DNA of 64,000 nucleotides from Streptomyces olivaceoviridis (GCF_014650115.1 NZ_BMUI01000014.1:1-64000); one strand, 5' to 3'; shown: positions 17,636-27,109, counted from the stretch's first letter. The notes: a model not told the origin generated them from the letters alone. A program made the numbers and translations.

Positions 17636-17914
17636 AACCGTTCACTCCCTCGATATGGATGACGTTGCGCATGGTACCCACGCCGAGGGTCCCGTGCAGA
17701 TAAGTGTCGACGCCAGACGGTTCGCCGGGCATGTTCACTCTTCACGATAATCGCGATGTGCCCGATGCACGTGGCAAGTGCTGCCTTTTGCCACGGCTTA
17801 CAGGACGCCACCGCCACCCGCACGGGGTTCCCCCTCGAACAGACTGCCCGGTAAGTGTGTCGTCGAACCGTCCGGGGACCGGTGGGGCCCCGGACGCCCC
17901 AGCGGTCCCCGAGG

Positions 17915-18679
17915 TCACATCGCCGCGCGTTCGCGGGCTGTCAGGGCGGCCTCCCCGGCCGAACCGTGGTGCACGGGTCCGTGGCCGGGCAGGACGGTGT
18001 CCGCGTCGAGCCTCTCGAACGCCGCGAGGGAGTCGAGAGCCCTGGCACGGTCGGTGTGGAACATGTCGGGCAGCAGTTGCGGACCGTTGATCCGTGACGT
18101 GGGGTGCGCGGTCACCAGGGCGTCACCGCTGATCAGGATGCCGCTGTGGGGCAGGTGATAGGCGCAGTGTCCCTTGGTGTGCCCGGGTGTGTGCACGGGA
18201 ACGGGGGCGCCGGGCAGGTCCAGGGCTCCCGGCACGGGAAAGGCCTGCGGCTCGCGGACCGGAACATGGGTGGTTCCGCCCGCGCGCAGGGCATGCACGG
18301 CCCACGGAAGCACGCCGGGACGCCATGCCTGGGCGAGCACCTGTCCGACGGATACCTGATCGAGGAAGTCGCGACGGGCGTGTGGCACCTCGTCCTCGTG
18401 CATGAGGACGGGCACGTCGTACGCGGCGCGCAGGTGTTCGGCCGCACCGATGTGGTCGTTGTGCGCGTGCGTGACCAGTACGGCGGCCACCGAACGCGGG
18501 TCCAGCCCGACCGCCTGGAGCGAGGCCAGCACGGCGTCGCGGTCGCCCGGGTAGCCGGTGTCGATCAGGGTGCAGCTCTCGCCGTCCTTGACGATCACCC
18601 AGTTGGTGTTGCTGCCGGACACCGCGTAGACGTTGTCCCGGACCCGGACGATGTCGTCGTCACGCAGGATTCTCGGCAT
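17915..18679 (-). CDS. MBL-fold metallo-hydrolase
   Basis: 254 residues from ATG 18679, with GAGGAG upstream. The metal-binding HAHNDH starts at residue 71. Later ligands are visible in HTPGHTKGH, SGDALV and LPGHGPVH, so the binuclear zinc site looks complete. The protein resembles glyoxalase II-like and quorum-lactonase-like branches of the fold. With a VOC protein, Ohr and cupins in the same stretch, a detoxification role is plausible but not shown. Confidence 0.88.
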   Translation of the reverse strand: MPRILRDDDIVRVRDNVYAVSGSNTNWVIVKDGESCTLIDTGYPGDRDAVLASLQAVGLDPRSVAAVLVTHAHNDHIGAAEHLRAAYDVPVLMHEDEVPHARRDFLDQVSVGQVLAQAWRPGVLPWAVHALRAGGTTHVPVREPQAFPVPGALDLPGAPVPVHTPGHTKGHCAYHLPHSGILISGDALVTAHPTSRINGPQLLPDMFHTDRARALDSLAAFERLDADTVLPGHGPVHHGSAGEAALTARERAAM

Positions 18680-18727
18680 GGCCGTATGGCTCCTCGAAGG
18701 AAGACGTGGGGGACCGCTGGGCGGGGA

Positions 18728-18755
18728 TCCGGCTCAGGCACCTGCCTGAGCCGGA
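18728..18755 (-). terminator. Hairpin between cupin and MBL genes
   Basis: Perfect 13-bp arms (18728-18740 with 18743-18755). It lies just past the stop of the cupin gene, transcribed on the same strand toward the MBL gene. Confidence 0.55.
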
Positions 18756-18806
18756 CGACGACGGGACGACGTCGTCGTTCTCACCGCCCGCGGCGGTCCC
18801 GTCGGA

Positions 18807-19307
18807 TCACTGACCGTTGCTCTGGAGGTCGGCCGGGGTGGCTCCGGGCGGGCCCAGGATGATGTCACCGAACTCCTCGGTGACGGCCTGGAACAGGCCC
18901 ATGTCCCAGTCGGTCTCGGTGGTGGCCAGGTGTGCGGGAGTACCGGTGCGGCTGATGAGTTCCGCGAACCTGGCGGGGGAGGTGATGGCCAGGGTGCGTG
19001 CGCCGTCGTCGCCCGCCTTGATCGTGTGCGGTGTGTTCATCTTGATGGCGTAGAAGTCCCCGGAGCGCAGAGTGAAGGTCTCCGGTCCCGCCCAGACCGT
19101 CAGGGAGCCGGAGACGACCCAGATGCGCTCCTCGTAGCCGGTGTGCAGATGCAGCGGGGTCCCGGCGCCCGGGGGCAGCGTGACGTCGGAGACGTCGTGG
19201 CGGCCCTCGGTCTCGTCCGCTGAGGTGAGGACGGACAGGCGCAGGTGCTGGCCGAGGACGAACTGGCGGTCCTGGGAAACCGGCGGCGGAGAGGGGAAGT
19301 CGGTCAC
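18807..19307 (-). CDS. Cupin-domain protein
   Basis: 166 residues from GTG 19307, with AGGAG upstream. Cupin motif 1 is seen in GTPLHLHTGYEERIWVVSG and motif 2 in DFYAIKMNTPHTIKAG. Metal-binding His, His, Glu and the second-motif His are present. The size fits quercetinase-like or small-molecule dioxygenase cupins, but function cannot be told from the fold. ACATATGT (19435-19442), one of the recurring palindromes, stands 128 bp upstream. Confidence 0.82.
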   Translation of the reverse strand: MTDFPSPPPVSQDRQFVLGQHLRLSVLTSADETEGRHDVSDVTLPPGAGTPLHLHTGYEERIWVVSGSLTVWAGPETFTLRSGDFYAIKMNTPHTIKAGDDGARTLAITSPARFAELISRTGTPAHLATTETDWDMGLFQAVTEEFGDIILGPPGATPADLQSNGQ

Positions 19308-19434
19308 AGGTGTGACTCCTTGGACGGGATCGCGGAGGATCGGGAAGGGAAGGAAGCGCCGGGCGTGCGGCGGGAAGACGGCGAGAAGGCGTGTTTCTCA
19401 CCGCGAAATCCTGCGGAGCACGGTAGCAGCGAAT

Positions 19435-19442
19435 ACATATGT
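19435..19442. promoter_or_regulatory. ACATATGT palindrome between divergent or tandem genes
   Basis: Perfect 8-bp palindrome continuing as TGTG. It lies in the 200-bp gap between the cupin start and the stop of the YbaB-like gene. Confidence 0.35.
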
Positions 19443-19509
19443 GTGGCCGGTATGAGTGGAATGTTCCCCGGCCGCGGCCACCGTCGGCCCGCGGGCGGCG
19501 GAACGAGTC

Positions 19510-20085
19510 TCAGGAGTCGCACACGGCATCACACACGGCATCTCTCAGTGCCGTGACGGCCTCGTACAGCTCCGACGGCAGGGGAGTGTGCGGCAGGGCG
19601 GACAACGTACCGGGGCGGCCCCACAACGGCCTGGCCCACGTGGAGTCGCGGACCGGGCCGGGGCCGACCGCCATCGTCCGGGCTTCCCGGACCAGGCGGC
19701 GCCAGCACACCGACGGTGCCTCACGGATCGCCTCCGGACTCGGCGGTTCGTCCTCGTGCGCGCCTTCCGCGGCCATCGACAGACGGATGTTCGCGGCCGT
19801 CAGCACGGCGGTGGTACGGGCCGCGAACTCGGTGCGGGCCGTCGTCAGAGCCTCCATGACGCTGTCGCCCAGCTGAGGAGCGGCCAACTCGCGAAAACGC
19901 TGGCTGACGAAGTGGACCCCCGCGGCGCGGCCGTCGGCACCCACGGTGACCTCCACGACGCCGTCCTTGGAACACGCCGTCACCGACAGGGCCCTCATCT
20001 GCTCCCGAGCCCTGTTCAGCACACCCCACTGCTCGGCGAAGTCAGCAAGGATCTTCTCCAGACGGCTCCCCGGTGGCCTGTCCAT
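19510..20085 (-). CDS. YbaB/EbfC-like nucleoid-associated protein with C-terminal extension
   Basis: 191 residues from ATG 20085, with AAAGGAGGACG upstream. The first 110 residues (MRALSVTACSKDGVVEVTVGADG and ALTTARTEFAARTTAVL) match the YbaB/EbfC fold, a dimeric DNA-binding protein. YbaB proteins are usually near 100-110 residues; the extra 80 here are of unknown nature and contain several Trp and Pro. In Streptomyces such extended versions often sit beside secreted-protein or ESX-type genes. No such neighbour is adjacent here. Confidence 0.7.
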   Translation of the reverse strand: MDRPPGSRLEKILADFAEQWGVLNRAREQMRALSVTACSKDGVVEVTVGADGRAAGVHFVSQRFRELAAPQLGDSVMEALTTARTEFAARTTAVLTAANIRLSMAAEGAHEDEPPSPEAIREAPSVCWRRLVREARTMAVGPGPVRDSTWARPLWGRPGTLSALPHTPLPSELYEAVTALRDAVCDAVCDS

Positions 20086-20380
20086 CGTCCTCCTTTGCCG
20101 GTGGAACCGCCCGCAGGCGGCATGACCTCGAAGCGGCCGGGCGGGCCGCGTCCGCCGCGGACACGTTCCGGGCGTCCTTCGCGTCCGGGCCCGGCGATCT
20201 CCGACGGCGGAGCCGGGCCGTGGGACACATGATGGACACGAGTCAGCGGCGCACTTGGTTCACATGCCGGGGGAACCGTGAACGTCCTTCACTGGTCCGC
20301 GGCCAGGTATGGAAACATCTCCGTCACAGGTGCGCCAGGTATGTTGTCGCGCCGGTCCCGGGCCCCACCTTGGAGGACTC

Positions 20381-20779
20381 TTGTTCAGCATCACCGTACG
20401 TGACCACATGATGGTCGCCCACAGCTTCCGTGGTGAGGTCTTCGGGCCCGCCCAGCGGCTGCACGGTGCGACGTTCGTCGTGGACGCGACGTTCCGGCGC
20501 CCCGACCTGGACGACGACAACATCGTCGTCGACATCGGTCTCGCCACCGCGGAACTCGGCAAGGTGGTCGGCGCGCTCAACTACCGCAACCTCGATGACG
20601 AGGAGCAGTTCCAGCAGATCAACACGTCGACGGAATACCTCGCCAAGGTGATCGCCGACCGTCTGGTGGAGCGGATCCAGGCGGGAGCACTGGGAGAGGG
20701 TGCCCGGGGGATCCACGAGGTGGCCGTGACCCTGCACGAGTCGCACATCGCGTGGGCGTCCTACGAGCGGCGCGTGTGA
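20381..20779 (+). CDS. 6-carboxytetrahydropterin synthase-like protein (QueD/PTPS family)
   Basis: 132 residues. I chose TTG 20381, which follows TGGAGGACTC and gives the family N-terminus FSITVRDHMMVAHSF. AHSF and RLHGATF hold two of the zinc-type histidines, but the third, usually in an HGH motif, is Ala here. TSTEYLAKVIADRL and HESHIAWASYE match the second half. This variant is a known actinobacterial paralogue. The missing ligand makes normal pterin chemistry doubtful. No other queuosine or pterin genes are near. Confidence 0.8.
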   Translation: MFSITVRDHMMVAHSFRGEVFGPAQRLHGATFVVDATFRRPDLDDDNIVVDIGLATAELGKVVGALNYRNLDDEEQFQQINTSTEYLAKVIADRLVERIQAGALGEGARGIHEVAVTLHESHIAWASYERRV

Positions 20780-20792
20780 TCGACACATGAGG

Positions 20793-20825
20793 GCCCGCGC
20801 CGCCGGGGTGACCGGCGGCGCGGGC
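20793..20825 (+). terminator. Hairpin after the QueD-like gene
   Basis: Perfect 14-bp stem (20793-20806 with 20812-20825) and 5-nt loop, 13 bp after the stop. Confidence 0.7.
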
Positions 20826-21271
20826 TTCCGGGTGCTCAGCCGCGCACCATGACCGGAGGCGTGTCGCACCCCTCGGCCCGCAGCTTCGGCCGGCCCGGGG
20901 CGAGGGCGGTGGCCGGCCAGGACGGCGTGATCGCGCGCGTCCCACCGCACAGCGGCCACGGTCGTCGTCGGGAAGCGGGGCAGCACCGGCCGCCGTACTC
21001 GGCGTCCGGCAGGGAGAGCCGGAGCATCCGCGCAGCCCGTGTCGCGGACGGTCGCGGTCGCCTCGCGGCGGTCTCCGCCGCGAGGCACCTGCGAGAGCTG
21101 GGCCTCCGGGCGCAGGGGGGCCGACAGCCTGGTCCGCCACACACGGTCGAGGGCGCGCGGGGCCTCGGGGGGCGCGACGCCGGAGGAGGGCCTCCCGTGG
21201 TCCGACAGCGCGGTGCCACACCGCCGGGCCGGACGCCGGCCCGTGCCAGACGAAGGAACAGGTGAACCTCG

Positions 21272-21775
21272 ATGACATCCCTCGATGACGGCGGCACGCC
21301 GATGACGCTGAACAGGCCGGCCACCGCCCCCGCGTTCGCCGCCCTGCTGCTCGCCAGCCATCTGCGGCTGGTGGGCGAGCCGCTGTGCCCGGCGCGGTGG
21401 GACACCGATCGGGAGGCCGCGCGATGGCTGCACGACCGGGCGCCGTTCGGCCTGCTCGCGCACGACACCTCCGCCGATCCGCTCTTCGTCTACGCCAACA
21501 GCACGGCGCAGGAGCGCTTCGGATACTCCTGGGACGAGTTCGTCGGCATGCCGTCCCGGCTGTCCGCGCGCCCGGACGGCCGGCAGGACCGGGACGCCTT
21601 CGTGCGCGCCGTGCGGGCCGACCACTACGCCACCGGCTACCGGGGGATCCGTGTCGGCAAGGGCGGCCGCCCCTTCTGGATAGAGGACGTGACCATGTGG
21701 GATCTGATGGACGCCCGTGGCAGGATCCACGGCCAGGCCGCGGTGTTCCGCTCCTGGTCGCCGGCGGCCGGCTGA
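21272..21775 (+). CDS. MEKHLA-domain (PAS-like) protein
   Basis: 167 residues from ATG 21272. DPLFVYANSTAQERFGYSWDEF and MPSRLSA, then GYRGIRVGKGGRPFWIED and GQAAVFRSW, are the MEKHLA pattern, a PAS-related sensor fold also found in plant homeodomain proteins. As a stand-alone protein it may bind a small molecule and signal to a partner. No kinase or HTH domain is attached. Confidence 0.82.
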   Translation: MTSLDDGGTPMTLNRPATAPAFAALLLASHLRLVGEPLCPARWDTDREAARWLHDRAPFGLLAHDTSADPLFVYANSTAQERFGYSWDEFVGMPSRLSARPDGRQDRDAFVRAVRADHYATGYRGIRVGKGGRPFWIEDVTMWDLMDARGRIHGQAAVFRSWSPAAG

Positions 21776-21788
21776 CCCGGCCGCCGGC
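21760..21788. terminator. Hairpin spanning the MEKHLA gene stop
   Basis: Perfect 12-bp arms (21760-21771 with 21777-21788) around CTGAC, including the stop codon. It lies between convergent genes and can serve both. Confidence 0.6.
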
Positions 21789-21864
21789 CTCCTCGTACGG
21801 CGCGCCCGCCACGGCGTGCTGCCGCGGCGGGCTTGTGTACCCGTGAGCCGGGCGGGGGCTGGTC

Positions 21865-22302
21865 CTACTGGAAGTCGCAGCCCGGGTTGGGGGCGTCCTC
21901 CGACAGCGGGGCGCCGTGCGGCAGGACGTAGAGCACGTCGAGGACGACGTCGGTCGTACCGAGGTTGCGGCCGATGTGCACGTGGTCGGCGCCGGCCGGC
22001 TCCGTGATGCCGCTGCCGGTGCGGTACACGCCGTCGGAGGCGCAGCCGGAGTCGAAGTGGCTCAGGGTGCCGTGCTGGACGAAGCCGTAGACGGTTCCGT
22101 CGTGGTAGTGCCAGCCCGTGCTCTGGCCCGGGGGAATGGTGATCTGCCGGAGGATGTAGTCCTTCCCGCCGGACGTCGTCTGGGAGATGATCGTGCCCTT
22201 CACACCGGGACCGGCCGGTGTGGCGAACGCGGTGCCCGCGCCGAGGGAGAGGCCGGCGGCAGCGGCCATGGTCACTCCCAGGCGCAGCAGGTTCTTGCGC
22301 AT
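21865..22302 (-). CDS. Secreted cupin-domain protein
   Basis: 145 residues from ATG 22302, with GAAAGG 10 bp upstream. The signal peptide (MRKNLLRLGVTMAAAAGLSLG) is probably cut after AFA near residue 28. The mature part has PPGQSTGWHYHDGTVYGFVQ and EPAGADHVHIGR, a cupin with metal-binding His residues. Streptomyces has many such secreted small cupins of unknown function. Confidence 0.82.
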   Translation of the reverse strand: MRKNLLRLGVTMAAAAGLSLGAGTAFATPAGPGVKGTIISQTTSGGKDYILRQITIPPGQSTGWHYHDGTVYGFVQHGTLSHFDSGCASDGVYRTGSGITEPAGADHVHIGRNLGTTDVVLDVLYVLPHGAPLSEDAPNPGCDFQ

Positions 22303-22846
22303 GTGGGTCAAACCTTTCAGGTGGATCCGCAGCGCGCCGGCAGGGGCCGGCGAGTCCGGGCCGGGCCGGCGCGCTGTCTCACTGGAAACACGCGTTCATG
22401 ACCGGCGCCGTCGGCTCCGGTGGCCCGAGGGGTCCGCACCGTGCCGCGCGCATCGCGTGTCGAGCAGACAGTGTCACACCTGTGGCCGGATCCGAGCGAG
22501 CCCCCACACTCTCCACCCGATTGTCCCACGACACGCACATGTGTTTACCTTGGACCACCGCGCCGTTCGGCGGGTCAAGGCGGCTCGACGCACGTGACAT
22601 ACAACTCACCGCTCGCACATGTTTGGATTCTGTTAAGACCGGGAATGACCGTCGGGAACGGAAACCACCTGGTGAGAAGGGGTTTTCCGGCCCGCCCCGG
22701 ACAACGTACGCCCACATGTTCCGGCCGGACGGGGACACGGCACCGCGGCGACACAAATGCAGCAGTTTTCTGGCACTCGCCGCTGCCTACAGTGCGAATG
22801 CGGGGGTTACATCCGGCCCCCGGTCGCCGCACAACAGAGAACCAGG
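22303..22846. other. Regulatory intergenic region between secreted cupin and ECF sigma gene
   Basis: No gene is supported. The segment is less G+C-rich than neighbours. CACATGTG at 22536-22543 and two further ACATGT sequences near 22617 and 22716 suggest a multi-site operator. It should hold promoters for both divergent genes. Confidence 0.45.
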
Positions 22847-23380
22847 ATGGTTCAGAACACTATGGCTACGCCCCTCACGGCTATGTCCCGGTCCGACCTG
22901 CTCGGCACGATCATGAGGGAACACCGGGACGGCCTTGTCTCGTACGCCGAGAAGATGCTGGGTGACCACGGACTGGCCGAGGACATCGTCCAGGAGGCCA
23001 TCATCCGGGCCTGGCGGAACATCGACCGTCTGATCGGGATGGAGGGCTCGGTCCGCGGCTGGCTCTTCACGGTGACCCGGCATCTGGTCATCGACTGGGT
23101 GCGCAAGCCCCATGCCCGACGGGAAGTCCTCGGAGACACCTACAACGACCCGGTGTCGCGCACCGACGGCACCGAGGCGGTGCACGACGCCCTGGTGGTC
23201 AGGCCGCTGCTGCGCCGGCTGTCTCCCGAACACCGGGCCGTGCTGGTCCACATCTACCTGTGTGACCGCACCATCCAGGAAACCGCGGGCATCCTCGGGG
23301 TGCCGGCCGGCACGGTCAAGAGCCGCCAGCACAACGCGCTGCGCAAGCTGCGCGCGGTCGTACGACCCGAGGCGGCTTAG
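22847..23380 (+). CDS. ECF-type RNA polymerase sigma factor
   Basis: 177 residues from ATG 22847; ATG 22862 is an alternative. Region 2 is seen in HGLAEDIVQEAIIRAWRNID and VRGWLFTVTRHLVIDWVRK. Region 4 is RLSPEHRAVLVHIYLCD followed by TIQETAGILGVPAGTVKSR. No anti-sigma gene is adjacent, but an N-terminal cluster of start codons and the long upstream region hint at complex control. It would direct RNA polymerase to a small set of stress or envelope promoters. Confidence 0.92.
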   Translation: MVQNTMATPLTAMSRSDLLGTIMREHRDGLVSYAEKMLGDHGLAEDIVQEAIIRAWRNIDRLIGMEGSVRGWLFTVTRHLVIDWVRKPHARREVLGDTYNDPVSRTDGTEAVHDALVVRPLLRRLSPEHRAVLVHIYLCDRTIQETAGILGVPAGTVKSRQHNALRKLRAVVRPEAA

Positions 23381-23471
23381 ACATCGTTGTCTCTCCCGGC
23401 TCCGGGGCGTGGACAGCGTCGCTTCTCCGCCCCGGGGCCGATCCCGATCCCCGCATCCCCGACGACGACCT

Positions 23472-25589
23472 CTACTGCGTGGTGACGCACATCTCCAGTG
23501 CCGAGGTCAGTTGGCGCCGGAAGGCCTCGCCTCTCGGGTAGTGACCCAGCGAGCGGGCGAGTTCGGGCAGCAGGTACCGCTCGGCGACGATCCACTCGGC
23601 GGCGTCCGAGCGTCCGGCGAAGTGCTGGGGGCGGACACCCGGCCGCGGCGGCGGCAGGATCACGGTGCTGCGGTGCGGTGCCAGCAGCGCCGTGGCGGCC
23701 TCGGCGCTGTACAGATAGTGCTCGACCATCCGGGCGACCGCGTCCGACCGGGCACTCGGCGAATCCAGGAGCGAGCTGAGTTCCGCGGCGTAGGTGCGCA
23801 GCAGTTCGTGACAGGTGTACCGCCCGGCGACCAGCTCGACGAGGAAGTGGTGGTCCATCAGCTCGGCCACGTCCTGCCGGGTCCTGCGCAGATCGGTGCC
23901 GGCCAGGCTGGCGGCGGCCGGAAGGGCGATGTCCCGCGAGGGGTGCAGGCCGAGCAGCCGGAACAGTCTCGCGGCGCTGCTGCTCAGAGCGTCGTAGGAG
24001 CGGTGGAAGGCGTCGCGGGTGCTCGTGCGGGCGTCCCGGCTGGACAGAGCGTCGAGGCAGTCGGCCGTGTCCCGCAGTCTGGCCGTGAGCGAGGCCAGCG
24101 GGAACTGCGGGTGCGTCAGGGCACGGGCGGCGGCGACGGCCAGTGCCAGCGGCAGTCCGCCGCACAACTCCACCAGCTCCTCCGCGGCGGCGCGCTCGGC
24201 ACGGGTCCGGTTCGTGCCCAGTCGCCGGTCGAGCAGTTCGAGACCCTCCTGCCGGGTCATGGGGTCGAGGGTGATGATCCGGGCGTTGTCGGTGACGGCG
24301 AGGCCCTCCAGCCGCCGCCGGCTCGTGACGATCGCGAGGCATCCCGGCGTGGCGGGCAGGAGGGGCCGTACCTGTTCGCAGTCCGCCGCGTCGTCCAGGA
24401 CGAGCAGCAGCCGGCGTCCGGCCAGGGCACTGCGGTAGGCGGAGCCGAGGGCGGCGGCACTCGGGTACGACTGGTTGTTCTCCACACCGAGCGCGTCGAG
24501 GACCTCGGCGATGGCCGCGCCTGCTTCCAGGGGGGCCTGGGACGGGTGGTGACCCTGGAGGTCCACGTAGATCTGGCCGTCGGGGAAGTGGTCGGCCACC
24601 AGGTGGCCCCAGTGCACGGCCAGCGTCGTCTTGCCGACACCCGCCATGCCGCAGATGGCCGCGGTCATCGTGGGCGGCCGGTTCTCACCCTCCAGCGGAA
24701 GCAGCTCCAGGCACTGGCCCAGTGCCTGCTCACGGCCCGCGAAGGACAGGCAGTCCGCGGGCAACTGGGCCGGCCTGCCGGCACCCACGGGCTGTGGTGC
24801 GAAAGGGTCCGTACTGCCGGTGATCCGGCGCTGGAGCAGGTGTTGCTGGGCGGCGCGCAGTTCGGGCCCGGGTTCGACGCCCAGTTCGTCGGCCAGCCCT
24901 CGGCGGATGCTCTCGAACTGCTCCAGGGCCGCCGCCTGCCGGCCGCTGGCGGCCAGTGCGGCGATGATCCGGCAGTGCAGGGCCTCGTCGAAGGGGTGGC
25001 ACTCCACGGCGCGGCGCAGCATCGTCAGCACTTCCTCGGTCAGCGCGGGCGCCGCCGTGAGGACGGCGTCGGCCGCCTCCTTCACCGTCGCGACGAACTC
25101 GTGCCCCACCGACGTGAACACCGGGTGCCGGGCCACATGGGTGCCGGCGGCGACGGCCGGACCGCGCCACAGCCGCAGCGCCTCCATGAAGTCCTGTGCG
25201 GCCTGCGCCGGCGCGCCGCCCCTGAGCGCGAGCTGTGCCTGCGCGCGCAGGTCACGGAAGTGCAGCAGGTCCGAGGTCGAGGTGTCGACCAGCAGGCGGT
25301 ATCCGTCGGCGGCACGCACCAGGTGTGTCGCGTGCGTCCTGCTGCGCAGTTCGGGTTCGAGCGTTCTGCGCAGCGCGCCGATGTGCCGGTGCACCACGTT
25401 GACGGCGCTGGCCGGTGGCTCGTCGTCCCACAGGATGTCCACGGCTTCGCCCACCGTGAGCGGGCCGGGGGCGCGCAGCAGCAACAGGGCGAGCAGGGCC
25501 AGTCGTTTCGGGGGACCCAGGTCGATCTCGGTGTCACCACGCAATGCCCGCACGGTGCCGAGGATTGAGTAGCGCACTGTCGCGTCCAT
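23472..25589 (-). CDS. AfsR/SARP-family regulator with NB-ARC domain, short form
   Basis: 705 residues from ATG 25589. Residues 1-95 form the OmpR-like DNA-binding domain (RYSILGTVRALRGD, KRLALLALLLLR). About 100-245 is the bacterial activation domain (HFRDLRAQAQLAL, ELGVEPGPELRAAQ). The NB-ARC ATPase follows, with Walker A GMAGVGKTTLA near 317 and LLLVLDDAAD. AfsR-like activators of antibiotic clusters usually continue with TPR repeats to nearly 1000 residues; this one stops after the winged-helix part (ALEMCVTTQ). Target genes are unknown; no biosynthetic cluster is visible. Confidence 0.9.
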   Translation of the reverse strand: MDATVRYSILGTVRALRGDTEIDLGPPKRLALLALLLLRAPGPLTVGEAVDILWDDEPPASAVNVVHRHIGALRRTLEPELRSRTHATHLVRAADGYRLLVDTSTSDLLHFRDLRAQAQLALRGGAPAQAAQDFMEALRLWRGPAVAAGTHVARHPVFTSVGHEFVATVKEAADAVLTAAPALTEEVLTMLRRAVECHPFDEALHCRIIAALAASGRQAAALEQFESIRRGLADELGVEPGPELRAAQQHLLQRRITGSTDPFAPQPVGAGRPAQLPADCLSFAGREQALGQCLELLPLEGENRPPTMTAAICGMAGVGKTTLAVHWGHLVADHFPDGQIYVDLQGHHPSQAPLEAGAAIAEVLDALGVENNQSYPSAAALGSAYRSALAGRRLLLVLDDAADCEQVRPLLPATPGCLAIVTSRRRLEGLAVTDNARIITLDPMTRQEGLELLDRRLGTNRTRAERAAAEELVELCGGLPLALAVAAARALTHPQFPLASLTARLRDTADCLDALSSRDARTSTRDAFHRSYDALSSSAARLFRLLGLHPSRDIALPAAASLAGTDLRRTRQDVAELMDHHFLVELVAGRYTCHELLRTYAAELSSLLDSPSARSDAVARMVEHYLYSAEAATALLAPHRSTVILPPPRPGVRPQHFAGRSDAAEWIVAERYLLPELARSLGHYPRGEAFRRQLTSALEMCVTTQ

Positions 25590-26189
25590 CTCGCCGCTGG
25601 CCTCGTCATTCTCACGTCGTGCCGTTGGTCGCCCGTCCGATGGGGTCACCGCTCCGGTCCGGGACGAGGCCGTCCGCCGCGAGGGCACGCGCCGACATGC
25701 CTGAGAAACCTCGGACATGCCATGGAACCCCGGAGGAGCGGGCAGTGGAACGGGTGCACGGGACGGGCGTGTCCGGAACCCACCACTGTCGGTTGACGTG
25801 TTCGGTCGCACGAAGGGTGCTGCCCCGACCGTCCGCCGTGTCGCGGCACCGGGAAGCGGAGACACCTCTGCCACGGTATGCCCGTAAGTGGACCCCGTAG
25901 TCCGTTTAGGGTCCGACTTTACTACAGGCCATGCCGTCCGGCCAGTCCGTCCGTTCCGGGGCGGGGAGTCACGGGGCAAGCATGGCAGCCGGTGGCCGTC
26001 GGTGTATCAGTCTGCCGACTTGCCGTTCCCGGGCCGTCCGGGTCTTCGGTGCGTCACATGACGATGGCAGTGCGCGGGTCGACCTGTCGAACGCGGGCGC
26101 CCGGCGCGCGCGAGCGAACCCTGTATGACCGGCATGTGCACCTCACCCGGCGTCGCCAATGGGGACGGAATCATCATGCCTCTCATCGC

Positions 26190-26210
26190 GTCACCGGTCA
26201 AGGCGGTGAC
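26190..26210. promoter_or_regulatory. GTCACC-N9-GGTGAC operator, copy 3
   Basis: Perfect arms and a 9-bp spacer, 258 bp before the gene at 26468 and 600 bp from the divergent SARP start. Which gene it serves is unclear. Confidence 0.6.
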
Positions 26211-26314
26211 GGATTGGTGGGAGGAGTACCGTGCGGTGGCCGCGGGGGTGTGGATCCGTCCGTCATGGTGGATCATGTCGAGGTGACAGCCGGAGGTTCT
26301 CGGGCCGCACCGCC

Positions 26315-26324
26315 CACACGTGTG
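26315..26324. promoter_or_regulatory. CACACGTGTG palindrome
   Basis: Perfect 10-bp palindrome 105 bp after operator copy 3 and 144 bp before the next gene. Confidence 0.4.
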
Positions 26325-26467
26325 TGTGCCGGGACGCCGGCTGCGCGAGGGCGGCAGGTGAACCATGGGGAAGCCCGCACCGTTCGTTCTCATGACGGGC
26401 TTCCATCGCCTGGGAGGCCGCTACGGGCGCCTGCTCCGCCGGCCGGCCGGTGAGAGGAGGAGCCCCC

Positions 26468-27109
26468 TTGTACGTACTGGTCCCCGACGACCCCGTGTTC
26501 TTCGCCAGGTTCGAGAGCCTTGAAGAGCCGCTTCTCCGCCGCCTCTACCTGCTCCACAGCGCGGGCCTGGAGTCCGACGACGAGCGGGTCATCGCGGATG
26601 CCTACGACAGCTGGGTGCAGGTGCTGCTGAAACTGCCGCTGTGGTCCCAGTGGCACGCCGCGGACACGTCCGCCGAGCCTGCCCCGGGCGAGCCGGCCGG
26701 GTACACCCTCTACAGCGCGGGCGGCACCCAGCTGACGAGTCTCTACCCGATCGAGGTGACCGCGGCCGACCTCGGACACCTGACGGCCTGCCTCGACCTG
26801 TTCGTCGCGGCCGGCAGGACCCAGCGGGCCGTCCCGGGCCGGGCGGACGCCGAAGCGGGTGCCGACCGGCCCGAACGGGAGGACACCCTCGTCGATGTCT
26901 TCCGGCGCGTCATGGAGGTCCTGCTGCTTCCGCAGCCGCAGCGGCTCCTGGACACCCTGCGGCAGGCCGCGCGCCAGGGCCGGACCGGCTCCGTGACCCT
27001 GCCGGCCGAGGAGGAGACGGAGTACCGGCGCTACTGCGAGGACATCGTGACCATCCTCAGCTCCGGTGACACGTTCGCCTACCGCAGCCATCGCGCCCTG
27101 TACCTGTGA
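26468..27109 (+). CDS. Hypothetical actinobacterial protein
   Basis: 213 residues. TTG 26468 follows GAGGAGG; a GTG at 26450 is the alternative. It begins LYVLVPDDPVFFARFESL and has VLLKLPLWSQW, an acidic Pro-rich loop (about 75-85 and 130-145) and helical VFRRVMEVLLLPQPQRLLDTLRQAARQG. No transmembrane segment or known motif is seen. Acidic, probably cytosolic. I do not recognise the family. Confidence 0.7.
   Translation: MYVLVPDDPVFFARFESLEEPLLRRLYLLHSAGLESDDERVIADAYDSWVQVLLKLPLWSQWHAADTSAEPAPGEPAGYTLYSAGGTQLTSLYPIEVTAADLGHLTACLDLFVAAGRTQRAVPGRADAEAGADRPEREDTLVDVFRRVMEVLLLPQPQRLLDTLRQAARQGRTGSVTLPAEEETEYRRYCEDIVTILSSGDTFAYRSHRALYL

Larger units (their letters stand above)
25590..26467. other. 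Long intergenic region with operators
   Basis: No gene is supported over 878 bp. A 36-codon frame (26176-26286) contains the operator at 26190 and is judged non-coding. The region contains one GTCACC-N9-GGTGAC site and the palindrome CACACGTGTG at 26315-26324, whose flank (TGTGTGYCGGGACGCCG-like) resembles that at 11200. Confidence 0.45.

Noticed and set aside
26176..26286. 36-codon frame starting MPLIASPVKAVTDWWEEY
   Set aside because: The GTCACC-N9-GGTGAC operator lies inside its first codons and there is no ribosome-binding site, so it is probably chance.
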